DNA from: Rhodocyclaceae bacterium
GTDB taxonomy: Bacteria > Pseudomonadota > Gammaproteobacteria > Burkholderiales > Rhodocyclaceae
NCBI GenBank assembly: GCA_016791115.1
Contig: JAEUNL010000032.1
Span: 1 to 64,000, forward strand
Length of the DNA stretch: 64,000 nucleotides
Direction: 5' to 3'
The notes beneath the pieces are model-generated. The model was not told the DNA's origin, did no database searches, and saw only the letters and a program-made list of their open reading frames with translations. A program made the position numbers and the translations under genes. How positions within the stretch are numbered: position 1 is the stretch's first letter; every line of letters begins with the position of its first letter. Below are positions 1 to 9,025 of this stretch, in pieces.

Positions 1-1132
1 GGCCGGCGCGGCGCGCGTTGAGCAGTTCCTGCGAGCGGGCGAGCACGTCGAGCGCATCGGTGCGCGTGTTCTCGGCCACGATGGTGTGCCGCGTCGGCAG
101 CAGCTCGTCAGCCAGCGCCGCCTCGAGGGCGGGCAGGCGGCTGCGCTGCAGCAGCGCCGCGTCGTGCTGGACCTTGGAGACCAGGCCCTTTTGCGCCGAG
201 ACGGGGAACACCTGCCGCGTTTCGATCTCCAGCGTGGCGGCAACGCTGCGTATCTGCCGCGCGATGTCGTGCTCGATCTCGGCTTCGGAACGCAGGCCGT
301 CCCACAGGCCGTCGATTTTGTTCAGCACGACCAGGCGGCCGCGCTGGCTGGTGCGACCGGTGGCGACATGCTGGCGCCAGACGGCGAGGTCGGAATGCGT
401 GACGCCGGTATCCGCCGCGAGGATGAACAGCACGGCATGGGCGTTCGGCAGCAGGGAGAGGGTCAGTTCCGGCTCCGCGCCGATCGCGTTGAGGCCCGGC
501 GTGTCGAGGATCACCAGTCCCTTTTCGAGCAGCGGGTGCGGGAAGTTGATGATGGCGTGGCGCCAGCACGGCACCTCGACTTCGCCGGCTGCGTTGGGCT
601 TGATGCCGTTCTCGCCGGTCGGATCGATCGCGAAGCCGAGCTGCTCGGCCTCGACGCGCGGCACATGCTTGACCTCGCCGACGCGCTTGAGCGCGGCGCT
701 CATCGATTCGGTCGAATCGACATCGAGCGGAACACGCACCCATTCCTCGGGGAAGCGCCTGAGTTCCGCGATCGAGGCGTTGCCGGCGCGCGTGGCGATG
801 GGCAGCAGGTCGATCGACGGCGCACGGCCGGGCTCGTACAGCAACTCGGTCGGGCACATCGTGGTGCGCCCGGCCGAGGAGGGCAGGACGCGGCTGCCGT
901 ATTCGGAGAAGAAGATTGCGTTGATCAGTTCCGACTTGCCGCGCGAGAACTCGGCCACGAAGGCCACGGTGAGCTGGTCGCTGGCCAGGCGCTCGATCAT
1001 GGCGCCGAGGCGCATGTCCGTCTGGGCGTCGCCAAGCTCGTTGTCGGCCAGCCAGTTTTTCAGGCGCCGAAGGCCGTCCACCAGGCCCGAACGCCAGTCG
1101 GAATAGGCAGCGAACTGCTGTACGAGACTCAT
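1..1132 (-). CDS. Bacterial dynamin-like GTPase, 3' end cut by window edge
   Basis: Reads leftwards from an ATG at 1130-1132 and is still open at base 1, so only the N-terminal 377 residues are seen. Visible G-protein motifs: a P-loop-like EFSRGKSELINA around residue 55, DTPGLNAIG (G3) near 500-520, and LVVLNKID (G4) near 310-330. This set and the long spacing between motifs fit the bacterial dynamin family, whose members usually bind membranes through a C-terminal helical region that is not visible here. The cellular role (membrane remodelling or stress protection) is inference. It is followed on the same strand only by what lies outside the window; mutM lies upstream, 110 bp away. Confidence 0.8.
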   Translation of the reverse strand, partial: MSLVQQFAAYSDWRSGLVDGLRRLKNWLADNELGDAQTDMRLGAMIERLASDQLTVAFVAEFSRGKSELINAIFFSEYGSRVLPSSAGRTTMCPTELLYEPGRAPSIDLLPIATRAGNASIAELRRFPEEWVRVPLDVDSTESMSAALKRVGEVKHVPRVEAEQLGFAIDPTGENGIKPNAAGEVEVPCWRHAIINFPHPLLEKGLVILDTPGLNAIGAEPELTLSLLPNAHAVLFILAADTGVTHSDLAVWRQHVATGRTSQRGRLVVLNKIDGLWDGLRSEAEIEHDIARQIRSVAATLEIETRQVFPVSAQKGLVSKVQHDAALLQRSRLPALEAALADELLPTRHTIVAENTRTDALDVLARSQELLNARRAG

Positions 1133-1242
1133 CCCGCTCTCCCGTCGGTCGCCGGGACCGTTGATCGGAAAGGAAAAATTACTGCAACAATATTCGGAAC
1201 GACTCTAGCACATTGCGCCAAGTCATTGGAAGTGCAGAATTT

Positions 1243-2055
1243 TCACTTCTGACAGGACGGGCAGTAGAAGCTCGAGCGCTGGCCCTGTCGCAACGTCCGT
1301 ATCGGCGTGCCGCAGATGCGGCAGGGTTGGCCGTCGCGGCCATAAACGAAATAGTGCTGCTGGAAGTAGCCCGGTTCCCCGTCGGCGGAAAGAAAATCGC
1401 GCAGCGTGCTGCCGCCGGCGGCAAGTGCGTCGGTCAGCGTCTCACGTACGGCGTCGACCAGCCTGTCGCAGCGGGTGCCCGCGAGTCGTCGCGCCGCGGT
1501 GCCGGGACGGATGCCGGCGCGAAACAGGCTTTCCGACGCGTAAATGTTGCCGACCCCGACCAGAACATGGCCGTCCATCAGAAATTGCTTGATCGCGCAG
1601 CGCCGGCCGCGTGTTGCGCGGTGCAGCCAGGCGCCGGTGAATTCGGCGCCGAAGGGCTCGATGCCGAGCGAATCGAGCAGCGGATGCATGTCTTGCCAAC
1701 CGTCGATCCAGAGCATCAACCCGAAGCGGCGCGGGTCGCTGTAGCGCAGGACGGCGTGCTCGAAGCGGATGTCGACGTGGTCATGCTTGCGTGCCGGCGT
1801 GTGGGGCGGCAGCACGCGCAACCCGCCCGACATGCCGAGGTGGACCAGCAGCGTGCCATGGTCGAAGCGCATCAGCAGATACTTGCCGCGCCGGTCGATG
1901 CGCACCAGTCGCTGCCCTTCGAGCGTCGCGGCGAGATCGGCGGGCACCGGTTGGCGCAGGCGACGCTCGCGAACGTCGGCACCCTTGACAAAACTGCCGG
2001 GCAGACTGGCGGACAGGCCGCGGCGCGTGACTTCGACTTCGGGCAGTTCGGGCAT
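1243..2055 (-). CDS. mutM: Formamidopyrimidine-DNA glycosylase (MutM/Fpg)
   Basis: Base-excision repair enzyme that removes oxidised purines such as 8-oxoguanine and nicks the abasic site. The 270-residue length is typical. It begins MPELPEVE, giving the catalytic Pro2 and Glu3, contains the conserved VGNIYASE segment near residue 170, and ends in a four-cysteine zinc finger (CRICG ... CPSC) used for DNA binding. The start is fixed by the required N-terminal proline. It is divergent from the TPR lipoprotein gene across 112 bp, a common betaproteobacterial arrangement. Confidence 0.97.
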   Translation of the reverse strand: MPELPEVEVTRRGLSASLPGSFVKGADVRERRLRQPVPADLAATLEGQRLVRIDRRGKYLLMRFDHGTLLVHLGMSGGLRVLPPHTPARKHDHVDIRFEHAVLRYSDPRRFGLMLWIDGWQDMHPLLDSLGIEPFGAEFTGAWLHRATRGRRCAIKQFLMDGHVLVGVGNIYASESLFRAGIRPGTAARRLAGTRCDRLVDAVRETLTDALAAGGSTLRDFLSADGEPGYFQQHYFVYGRDGQPCRICGTPIRTLRQGQRSSFYCPSCQK

Positions 2056-2121
2056 GGTTCCGGTTCTGATTCAGGCGCCGTGGCATGCAAATCGGGGCGC
2101 CGCTTGCCGCGTCGGGAAAAC

Positions 2122-2130
2122 TGCTAACAT
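2122..2130 (+). promoter_or_regulatory. Candidate extended -10 promoter for the TPR-lolB-ispE run
   Basis: TGC followed directly by TAACAT at 2125-2130 resembles an extended -10 element in the 112-bp divergent spacer between mutM and the TPR gene; the predicted start would be about 30 bases before the GTG start codon. No good -35 hexamer sits at 17 bp; TTGCCG at 2104-2109 has a short spacer. Motif reading only. Confidence 0.35.
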
Positions 2131-2167
2131 CGTCCGAACCAAATTGTAGAGCAGGCCTCCAACAAAC

Positions 2168-3982
2168 GTGTTTTCCATCGATTTCGCATTTCGTCGTTCC
2201 GTGATCGCGGCGGCCGTGATGGCAGCACTGCTGAGCGGCTGCGCGACGCAAAGACCCCCTTCGGCAAGTGCGGGCGAGCAGCCTGCGGCCGGGCGGACGC
2301 AGCCGCAAGCCGATTCGGACGACGACGAAGAGGCCGATGCGCCGCTTCCCGCGCACGCGCAGATGCAGGCGCCGCGCATCGAGAATCTGCCGAAACAGGA
2401 ACTCACGCCGCAGATCCTTTACCAGATGCTGATGGCGGAGGTTGCCGGCCAGCGCGGTAACCTGCCGCTGTCTACGCGCGCCTACATTGATCTCGCAAAG
2501 TCGACGCGCGATCCGCGCATTGCGCGCCGGGCGACAGAGATTGCCATGTTCTCGCGCCAGAACGATGTGGCCCTCGAGGCTGCGAAGCTCTGGAACGAGA
2601 TCGAACCCGATTCGCCGCAGGCGCGCCAGACGCTCGCCGGCGTGCTCGTCGGCAGCGATCGACTCGACGAGGCGGAAACGCATATCGCGCGCCTGCTGGA
2701 GCAGGAAGGCGCGGCCTTGCCCGGCGCGTTGTTGCGGCTCAATCGCCTGTTCGCGCGCCAGAGCGACAAGGGGCAGGTGCAGCGCGTCGTCAACAAGCTT
2801 ACGCAGCCTTATGTCGCGCGGCCCGAGGGCCGGCTTGCGCGCGCCGAGGCCGCACTGAATGCCGGCGCCGGCGATGCCGCAGTGCAGGAGGCCGACGAGG
2901 CCTTGCGCCTGAAACCCGGCTGGGAGCAGGCCGTTCTGATCAAGGCGCAGGCGCAGCGCGCCGCGTCGCCCGAGAAGTCGGTCGCGACCCTGCGCGAATT
3001 CCTGTCGCGCAATCCGAAGGCGCGCGAGGTGCGGCTCCAGTACGCGCGTTCCCTTGTCAATGACAAGCAATACAAGGAGGCGCGGTCGGAGTTCGAGCGC
3101 CTGCTGAAGGATTTTCCCGGCAACGCGGACGTCGTATATGCCGTGGGCGTTCTGTCGATGCAGCTCAACGACTACGACGCGGCGGAGGCCAGCCTGCGCA
3201 AGCTGCTCGACATGGAGTACCGCGATCCGAACCTGGTGCGACTGTATCTCGGACAGATTGCTGAAGAGCGCAAGCAGACCGACGAGGCGATCAAGTGGTT
3301 CTCGAGCGTCGAGGCTGGCGAGCAGTATGCCGCTGCACAGGTGCGCATTGCCAACCTGCTTGCGCGCCAGGGGCGCATCGACGAGGCGCGCCGCTCGCTG
3401 CAGGGTGCCGCGGCGAACAGTAGCCGGGACCGCGTGCAGTTCCTGCTGACCGAGGCACAGATCATGCGCGATGCGGGTCAGGCGCAGGAGGCGTTCGACC
3501 TCGTCAGCTCGCAATTGACGAGCCAGCCGGATCAGCCCGATCTGCTCTATGAATCCGCGCTGCTCGCAGAACGGCTCGGCAGGATGGACGTGCTCGAGAC
3601 CAACCTGCGTCGGCTGATCGGCCTCAAACCCGATCATGCGCACGCCTACAACGCGCTCGGATATTCGCTGGCCGATCGCGGCGAGCGCCTCGACGAGGCG
3701 CAGGCGCTGGTGGCCAAGGCCCTCGAGATTTCACCGGACGATCCATTCATCCTCGACAGCATGGGCTGGGTGCTGTTCAAGCGAGGCGATGCGAACGGTG
3801 CGCTCGCGCCGTTGCAGCGCGCTTACGGCATTCGTCAGGATCCCGAGATCGCGGCGCACCTCGGCGAGGTGCTCTGGGCGCTGGGCAAGCGCGAAGATGC
3901 CCAGAAACTGCTGCGCGAGGCGGCGAGTGCGAACCCGCAGAATGAAGTTCTCGCCAACGCCATCAAGAAACTGATTCCCTGA
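2168..3982 (+). CDS. TPR-repeat lipoprotein
   Basis: A 604-residue protein with a short hydrophobic signal segment ending in the lipobox LLSGC at residues 21-25, so probably a lipoprotein. Most of the rest is helical repeat of TPR character (A/L/G/Y/A/P spacing, for example YNALGYSLADRG near residue 500 and ILDSMGWVLFKRGD). Related proteins are found directly upstream of lolB in betaproteobacteria; they are assumed to act in envelope assembly, but a specific partner is not known from the sequence. A GTG start at 2168 is chosen because it gives a complete signal peptide. lolB follows after 8 bp, so the two are probably co-transcribed. Confidence 0.85.
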   Translation: MFSIDFAFRRSVIAAAVMAALLSGCATQRPPSASAGEQPAAGRTQPQADSDDDEEADAPLPAHAQMQAPRIENLPKQELTPQILYQMLMAEVAGQRGNLPLSTRAYIDLAKSTRDPRIARRATEIAMFSRQNDVALEAAKLWNEIEPDSPQARQTLAGVLVGSDRLDEAETHIARLLEQEGAALPGALLRLNRLFARQSDKGQVQRVVNKLTQPYVARPEGRLARAEAALNAGAGDAAVQEADEALRLKPGWEQAVLIKAQAQRAASPEKSVATLREFLSRNPKAREVRLQYARSLVNDKQYKEARSEFERLLKDFPGNADVVYAVGVLSMQLNDYDAAEASLRKLLDMEYRDPNLVRLYLGQIAEERKQTDEAIKWFSSVEAGEQYAAAQVRIANLLARQGRIDEARRSLQGAAANSSRDRVQFLLTEAQIMRDAGQAQEAFDLVSSQLTSQPDQPDLLYESALLAERLGRMDVLETNLRRLIGLKPDHAHAYNALGYSLADRGERLDEAQALVAKALEISPDDPFILDSMGWVLFKRGDANGALAPLQRAYGIRQDPEIAAHLGEVLWALGKREDAQKLLREAASANPQNEVLANAIKKLIP

Positions 3983-3990
3983 TCGGTTCG

Positions 3991-4584
3991 ATGTCAATGT
4001 CGTTGCTCCCGCGGGCGATCGTGCTGGCGCTGGGTTGCAGTCTGATTGCCGGATGCGCCGGCCTGGCACCGGCGGACGTGCAGACGGAAGGCCGTCCGGC
4101 GCGCGAGGCGATCAAGTCGTTCGTGCTGGAAGGCCGCGTGTCGATCACGCGCGCCACCGATCGCGCGCAGGCATCGATTGTCTGGCAGCACGCGCGGGGC
4201 GCGAGCGACGAGATCGATTTGTTCACGCCGGTTGGGAGTCAGCTCGCACGGCTGACCGCGACGCCGACCGGGGCGCAGCTCGACACTTCCGATCAGCGTC
4301 GATTCGAAGCACCCGATGCCGAAACGCTTTCCGCGCAGATTTTCGGTTCGCCGCTCCCGCTAAATGGCATGCCTGACTGGGTGCTCGGCCGTTCGGCAGG
4401 CCGCGAAGTCACCGTGCAGCATGACGCTGCCGGGCGATACGCCTACCTTGCCGAAGCCGGCTGGGTGATTCGCTACCTCGATTACGAAAGCGCGGCGCCA
4501 GAGGCCTTGCCGCGGACCCTGGACTTCGAACGCGGCGACTTGAAGGTTCGGCTTCGGATCGACGTGTGGCGCGACCTCCGATGA
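3991..4584 (+). CDS. lolB: Outer-membrane lipoprotein insertion factor LolB
   Basis: LolB accepts lipoproteins from periplasmic LolA and inserts them in the outer membrane, being itself a lipoprotein. The 197-residue product has a signal peptide with lipobox LIAGC (cysteine near residue 23) and the LolB-like beta-rich body, including FVLEGRVSI and the C-terminal LDFERGDLKVRLRID strand. It sits between a TPR lipoprotein gene and ispE, the usual lolB context in betaproteobacteria. Its stop codon overlaps the ispE start (ATGA), suggesting translational coupling. Confidence 0.93.
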   Translation: MSMSLLPRAIVLALGCSLIAGCAGLAPADVQTEGRPAREAIKSFVLEGRVSITRATDRAQASIVWQHARGASDEIDLFTPVGSQLARLTATPTGAQLDTSDQRRFEAPDAETLSAQIFGSPLPLNGMPDWVLGRSAGREVTVQHDAAGRYAYLAEAGWVIRYLDYESAAPEALPRTLDFERGDLKVRLRIDVWRDLR

Positions 4585-5450
4585 GGCAGCGCGTCGAATG
4601 GGGGCGGGCGTTGCCGGCGCCGGCAAAGCTCAATCTGTTCCTGCACGTCGTCGGGCGCAGGCCGGACGGTTATCACCTGCTCCAGACCGCATTCCGTTTC
4701 ATCGACCGTTGCGATCTGCTGCGACTGCATCGGCGCGACGACGGTCGGGTCGTGCGCCTGAACGATGTTGCCGGCGTGCCGGAGGAAGAGGATCTGTGCG
4801 TTCGTGCAGCGCGTCTGCTGCAATCGCATGGTGCCGGCGGGCAGGGGGTGACGATCGAGCTGGAAAAGCGCTTGCCCATGGGGGGGGGGCTGGGCGGCGG
4901 CAGTTCCGATGCGGCGACCGTCCTGCTGGCGCTCAACCGGCTTTGGCAGCTCGATCTTTCGCGCGAACGCCTGCAGGAGATTGGCCTTGCATTGGGGGCT
5001 GACGTGCCGGTGTTCGTGTTCGGTCGAAACGCCTTCGCCGAGGGCGTCGGAGAGCGGTTGCAGGCGATCGATCTGGCGCCGGCCTCGTATGTGGTGATCG
5101 AACCGGGGTGCTGCGTGCCGACGCAGCAGATTTTCTCGGCGCCGGATTTGACACGAAATTCGAATCCCCTCAAAATAGCGGACTTTTCATCGGGTTGGCA
5201 GGGAATCGCGGCATTGCGCAATGATCTTCAAGGGGTCGCGCAGCGCCAGTTCCCCGAGGTTGCCAAGGCACTCGACTGGCTAGGAGCGCGCGCAGGAACG
5301 CGCTTCGTGCGGATGACCGGCTCTGGTGCCTGCGTCTTCGCCGAATGCGAGTCGGAGATTGATGCCCGCACCATCGCCGATGCCGCATCCGGGGTCTGGT
5401 CGGCGTGGGTGGCAAAGGGGCTCGGTGAGCATCCGCTGTACGGCGTCTAG
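4581..5450 (+). CDS. ispE: 4-(cytidine 5'-diphospho)-2-C-methyl-D-erythritol kinase (IspE)
   Basis: GHMP-family kinase of the MEP isoprenoid pathway; it phosphorylates CDP-methylerythritol at the 2-hydroxyl using ATP. Visible signatures: PAPAKLNLFLHVVGRRPDGYH at the N-terminus (substrate loop), the glycine-rich ATP loop PMGGGLGGGSSDAA near residue 100 and the C-terminal RMTGSGACVFAE motif. The ATG at 4581 overlaps the lolB stop as ATGA and gives 289 residues; an in-frame GTG at 4566 would add five residues lying inside lolB. A run of eight G at 4881-4888 falls in the ATP loop and is a possible site of slippage or sequencing error. Confidence 0.96.
   Translation: MRQRVEWGRALPAPAKLNLFLHVVGRRPDGYHLLQTAFRFIDRCDLLRLHRRDDGRVVRLNDVAGVPEEEDLCVRAARLLQSHGAGGQGVTIELEKRLPMGGGLGGGSSDAATVLLALNRLWQLDLSRERLQEIGLALGADVPVFVFGRNAFAEGVGERLQAIDLAPASYVVIEPGCCVPTQQIFSAPDLTRNSNPLKIADFSSGWQGIAALRNDLQGVAQRQFPEVAKALDWLGARAGTRFVRMTGSGACVFAECESEIDARTIADAASGVWSAWVAKGLGEHPLYGV
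5148..5176 (+). promoter_or_regulatory. Sigma-70-like promoter inside ispE
   Basis: TTGACA at 5148-5153, a 17-base spacer, then CAAAAT at 5171-5176, in an AT-rich patch of ispE. It would give a transcript starting near 5183 and entering tRNA-Gln and prs. The same bases encode a segment (DLTR...LKIADF) that, from memory, is conserved in betaproteobacterial IspE, so the match may be coincidental. Confidence 0.35.
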
Positions 5451-5473
5451 CCGGTCAGGGCGGAAAAGGTTTT

Positions 5474-5550
5474 TGGGGAGTCGCCAAGTTGGTTAAGGCA
5501 CCGGATTTTGATTCCGGCATACGAGGGTTCGAATCCTTCCTCCCCAGCCA
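5474..5550 (+). tRNA. tRNA-Gln (anticodon TTG)
   Basis: Cloverleaf read by eye: 7-bp acceptor TGGGGAG / CTCCCCA, D arm GCCAAGTTGGTTAAGGC, anticodon stem CCGGA / TCCGG enclosing TTTTGAT (anticodon TTG, glutamine), T arm GAGGG-TTCGAAT-CCTTC, discriminator G and an encoded CCA at 5548-5550. The unusual U1-A72 pair is typical of glutamine tRNA. It lies between ispE and prs, a conserved location in this group. Confidence 0.97.
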
Positions 5551-5561
5551 GGTGTAAATGA

Positions 5562-5594
5562 CGGGCAGGCCTAGAGCGCCTGCCCGCATTGTTT
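5562..5594 (+). terminator. Hairpin terminator after tRNA-Gln
   Basis: Perfect 9-bp stem CGGGCAGGC (5562-5570) / GCCTGCCCG (5578-5586) with a 7-base loop, followed by CATTGTTTC. The T tract is interrupted, so termination may be partial and let some transcripts run into prs. Confidence 0.55.
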
Positions 5595-5644
5595 CTGAAG
5601 TCGCAACGCCGGCGGTGCCGGCAAGAGTGTGGTCCGAGGCGATC

Positions 5645-6595
5645 ATGGCGTACGACAGTCTGATGGTATTCACCGGCAATGCGAACCCGAAGCTCGCGGC
5701 CGATGTCGTTCGCCGTCTCAACATGCCACTCGGTCGTGCGACGGTCGGGCGTTTTTCGGATGGCGAAGTCAACGTCGAATTGCTCGAGAACGTGCGCGGC
5801 AAGGACTGCTTCATCCTCCAATCGACCTGTGCGCCGACGAACGACAACCTGATGGAGCTGCTGATCATGGCCGACGCACTGAAGCGTGCTTCGGCCGGCC
5901 GCATCACCGCGGCGGTTCCGTATTTCGGCTATGCGCGGCAGGATCGCCGCCCGCGTTCCGCACGTGTGGCGATCACCGCCAAGGTAGTGGCCAACATGCT
6001 GCAGGCCGCCGGTGTGCAGCGTGTGCTGACGGTGGACCTGCATGCCGACCAGATCCAGGGCTTCTTCGACATCCCCGTCGACAACATCTACGCCGCGCCC
6101 ATCCTGCTTGGCGACATCTGGAAGCAGCGCTACGAGGATCTGCTGGTGGTGTCACCGGACGTCGGCGGCGTGGTGCGCGCGCGTGCCCTGGCCAAGCGCC
6201 TGGAATCCGATCTGGCGATCATCGACAAGCGCCGTCCGAAGGCGAATGTGTCCGAGGTGATGAACATCATCGGGGAAGTGCGCGATCGCACCTGCGTGAT
6301 CATGGACGACATGGTCGATACCGCCGGGACACTTTGCAAGGCCGCGCAGGCGCTGAAGGAAAACGGTGCCAAGCGTGTGCTCGCCTACTGTACCCACGCC
6401 GTGCTGTCGGGCGCTGCGATTCAGCGTATCGGCTGTTCGGACCTCGACGAGTTGGTGGTGACCGACACGATCCCGCTGCGCGATGAGGCACGTGCCTGCG
6501 ATCGCATCCGCCAGATCTCCATCGCGGAGCTGATGGCTGAAACCATGTTGCGCATCAGCAACGAGGAGTCGGTCAGCTCACTGTTCATGGAATAG
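5645..6595 (+). CDS. prs: Ribose-phosphate pyrophosphokinase
   Basis: Makes PRPP from ribose 5-phosphate and ATP, feeding purine, pyrimidine, histidine, tryptophan and NAD synthesis. Starting at the ATG in 5645 gives [15 protein letters not shown] and 316 residues, close to the length of the E. coli enzyme. Visible signatures: YFGYARQDR (ATP region), [17 protein letters not shown] (the PRPP synthetase signature), and the PRPP loop [11 protein letters not shown]. An upstream extension to 5558 would read through the tRNA terminator hairpin and is rejected. A GAGG stretch precedes the start. Confidence 0.97.
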   Translation: MAYDSLMVFTGNANPKLAADVVRRLNMPLGRATVGRFSDGEVNVELLENVRGKDCFILQSTCAPTNDNLMELLIMADALKRASAGRITAAVPYFGYARQDRRPRSARVAITAKVVANMLQAAGVQRVLTVDLHADQIQGFFDIPVDNIYAAPILLGDIWKQRYEDLLVVSPDVGGVVRARALAKRLESDLAIIDKRRPKANVSEVMNIIGEVRDRTCVIMDDMVDTAGTLCKAAQALKENGAKRVLAYCTHAVLSGAAIQRIGCSDLDELVVTDTIPLRDEARACDRIRQISIAELMAETMLRISNEESVSSLFME

Positions 6596-6658
6596 TTTTC
6601 ACACCGTCGCCTGGTCGCGGGCGGCGGATTTTGCTGCAGTAACTTTTGGAGTCATCTC

Positions 6659-7282
6659 ATGTCTATCATTCTCAAAGCATCCAAGCGCGATGAGCAGGGC
6701 ACCGGAGCGAGCCGCCGCCTGCGCCGCGCCGGCCGCGTTCCCGGCATTCTCTATGGTGGCGAAGGCGCTGCCGAGCAGATCAGCGTCGATCACAACGAAG
6801 TGTTCCACCTGCTGCGTCAGGAAGCTTTTCATGCCTCTGTGCTCGCCATGGACATTGACGGCAAGCGCCAGACCGCCATCCTGCGCGACGTTCAGGTGCA
6901 TCCGTACAAGCAGCAGGTGCTGCATCTCGACTTCCAGCGCGTGGATGCCACGCACAAGATCCACGTCAAGGTGCCGCTGCACTTCGTCAACGCCGAGGTT
7001 TCGCCCGGCGTGAAGCTGCAAGGCGGTGTGGCGTCCCACGTGATGAACGAACTCGACGTGTCCTGCCTGCCGGGGGATCTGCCTGAGTTCATCGAGGTCG
7101 ATCTGGCTGCGCTTTCGGCCGGCCATTCGCTGCACGTTTCGCAGATCAGGATGCCCGAGGGCGTCGAGCCGGTTCTACACAAGGGCGAGGATCCGGTCGT
7201 TGCGGCCATCGTGCTGCCGCGTGGCGCGAAGAGCGACGAGGCGGCGGGCGAGGCTGCGTCTGCGGAAGCGCCGAAGAAGTAA
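6659..7282 (+). CDS. rplY: 50S ribosomal protein L25 (general stress protein Ctc type)
   Basis: Binds 5S rRNA in the large ribosomal subunit. At 207 residues it is the long form: an N-terminal L25 domain ([26 protein letters not shown]) plus the C-terminal TL5/Ctc beta domain ([21 protein letters not shown]) and an acidic/alanine-rich tail. It sits 63 bp after prs and 35 bp before pth, the prs-rplY-pth-ychF order seen widely in proteobacteria. Confidence 0.96.
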   Translation: MSIILKASKRDEQGTGASRRLRRAGRVPGILYGGEGAAEQISVDHNEVFHLLRQEAFHASVLAMDIDGKRQTAILRDVQVHPYKQQVLHLDFQRVDATHKIHVKVPLHFVNAEVSPGVKLQGGVASHVMNELDVSCLPGDLPEFIEVDLAALSAGHSLHVSQIRMPEGVEPVLHKGEDPVVAAIVLPRGAKSDEAAGEAASAEAPKK

Positions 7283-7317
7283 GAGCATGCCTCTAACGAG
7301 GTTTGTGCCTCGAACGC

Positions 7318-7932
7318 ATGAACGTCGCACCGCGATTGATCATCGGCCTCGGTAATCCCGGGGCTGACTATTCCGAAACCCGGCACAACGCCGGGTTTTG
7401 GTTTTGTGAGCGCCTTGCTGCGCAACTGGGCTTGTCGCTCAGCCGCGAGGCGCGTTTCCACGGCAGGGTGGGCCATGCGCGCGGTGACGACATCTACCTG
7501 CTCGAACCGCTGACCTTCATGAACCGTTCGGGGCAGGCGGTCGGTGCCCTCGCGCGGTTCTATCGCATCGAGCCGGCGCAGATGCTGGTGGTGCATGACG
7601 AACTCGATATTCCGCCGGGCGATCTGCGCGTTAAGTTTGGTGGCGGGCTGGGCGGGCACAATGGTCTGAAGGACATCACCGCCCATCTCGGTACGCAGGA
7701 TTACTGGCGCTTGCGCGTCGGCATCGGACATCCGGGCGACCGCAACGAGGTGGTGAACTACGTGCTGAAGCCGCCGCGCCGGGAGGAGCAAAATCTGATC
7801 GATGAGGCCATTTCGCGCGCCCTGCAGGCATGGCCGTCGATCGCGAAGGGTGAATGGAATTCGGCGATGCAGAAGCTTAACGGCAAGACGGCCAAGCCAG
7901 TTGCATCGAACCAACAGGAAGGCAAATCATGA
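7318..7932 (+). CDS. pth: Peptidyl-tRNA hydrolase
   Basis: Recycles tRNA by cleaving peptidyl-tRNA dropped from ribosomes. The ATG at 7318 gives 204 residues. Conserved segments: [20 protein letters not shown] with the catalytic histidine, [15 protein letters not shown], and [20 protein letters not shown] with the catalytic-site aspartate. It ends in an ATGA overlap with ychF, so the two are coupled. The TRHNAGFWF codons also form a terminator-like hairpin (see 7376-7406). Confidence 0.96.
   Translation: MNVAPRLIIGLGNPGADYSETRHNAGFWFCERLAAQLGLSLSREARFHGRVGHARGDDIYLLEPLTFMNRSGQAVGALARFYRIEPAQMLVVHDELDIPPGDLRVKFGGGLGGHNGLKDITAHLGTQDYWRLRVGIGHPGDRNEVVNYVLKPPRREEQNLIDEAISRALQAWPSIAKGEWNSAMQKLNGKTAKPVASNQQEGKS
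7376..7406 (+). promoter_or_regulatory. Terminator-like hairpin within the pth coding sequence
   Basis: AAACCCGGC (7376-7384) pairs perfectly with GCCGGGTTT (7390-7398) around a 5-base loop ACAAC, followed by TGGTTTTG. This has the form of an intrinsic terminator or attenuator, but it lies about 60 bases inside pth and encodes the conserved catalytic-histidine motif. It may attenuate rplY-pth readthrough or simply follow from codon choice. Confidence 0.4.
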
Positions 7933-9020
7933 GTCTCAAATGCGGCATCGTCGGACTGCCCAACGTCGGCAAATCGACGCTATTCAACGCGCTGACCAAG
8001 GCCGGCATCGCGGCGGAGAACTATCCGTTCTGCACCATCGAGCCCAATGTCGGCATCGTCGAAGTGCCCGATGCGCGGCTTGCACGACTGTCGGAGATCG
8101 TAAAGCCGCAAAAGGTGCAGCCGGCCATCGTCGAGTTCGTCGACATCGCCGGTCTGGTGGCCGGTGCGTCGAAGGGTGAGGGATTGGGCAACCAGTTCCT
8201 TGCCAACATTCGCGAGACCGACGCGATCGTCAACGTCGTGCGCTGCTTCGACGATCCAAATGTGGTGCACGTCAATGGTCAGGTCGATCCGATCGCGGAC
8301 ATCGAAACCATCGTCACCGAACTCGCGCTGGCCGATCTGGCAGTGGTCGAGCGCACGCTCAATCGCGACGTAAAGAAGGCGCGCGCCGGCGACAAGGATG
8401 CACAGAAACTCGTTGCGGTGCTCGAACGGCTGCTGCCGCATCTCAACGAGGGCCGCCCGGCGCGCACGCTGGATCTGTCAGCGGACGACAAGTTGTTGCT
8501 GCGTCCCTTGTGCCTGCTGACAGTCAAGCCGGCGATGTACGTCGGCAACGTGCTGGAAGACGGCTTCACGAACAATCCGCACCTCGACCGGCTCAAGGAA
8601 CACGCTGCGAAGGAGGGTTCGCCGGTGGTTGCCTTGTGCGCCAAGATCGAGGCGGAGCTTGCCGACCTCGACGACGCTGACAAGCACGCCTTCCTCGCCG
8701 ACCTCGGACTCGATGAGCCCGGCCTCAACCGGCTGATCCGCGCCGGCTACAAGCTGCTCGGCCTGCAGACCTACTTCACCGCCGGCGTGAAGGAGGTTCG
8801 CGCCTGGACCATCCATGTCGGCGACACCGCACCGCAGGCTGCCGGCGTGATCCACACCGATTTCGAGCGCGGCTTCATCCGCGCGCAGACGATCTCGTTC
8901 GACGACTTCATCGCCTGCGGCGGCGAGCAGGGCGCCAAGGAGGCCGGCAAGATGCGCGCCGAGGGCAAGGAATATGTCGTCAAGGATGGCGACGTCATGA
9001 ATTTTCTGTTCAACGTCTGA
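7929..9020 (+). CDS. ychF: Obg-family ATPase YchF
   Basis: Universal P-loop protein of the Obg family that prefers ATP, binds the ribosome and modulates stress responses. The 363-residue product has the P-loop [35 protein letters not shown] (G3 region), and a C-terminal TGS domain ([41 protein letters not shown]). The NKxD motif is replaced, as is usual in YchF. The start ATG overlaps the pth stop. Confidence 0.97.
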   Translation: MSLKCGIVGLPNVGKSTLFNALTKAGIAAENYPFCTIEPNVGIVEVPDARLARLSEIVKPQKVQPAIVEFVDIAGLVAGASKGEGLGNQFLANIRETDAIVNVVRCFDDPNVVHVNGQVDPIADIETIVTELALADLAVVERTLNRDVKKARAGDKDAQKLVAVLERLLPHLNEGRPARTLDLSADDKLLLRPLCLLTVKPAMYVGNVLEDGFTNNPHLDRLKEHAAKEGSPVVALCAKIEAELADLDDADKHAFLADLGLDEPGLNRLIRAGYKLLGLQTYFTAGVKEVRAWTIHVGDTAPQAAGVIHTDFERGFIRAQTISFDDFIACGGEQGAKEAGKMRAEGKEYVVKDGDVMNFLFNV

Positions 9021-9025
9021 TCGCG

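Noticed and set aside
1781..3643. Long open frame antisense to the TPR lipoprotein gene (about 620 codons)
   Set aside because: It follows from high GC content; its product is Arg/Leu/His-rich with no family motif, while the plus strand encodes a lipobox and TPR repeats.
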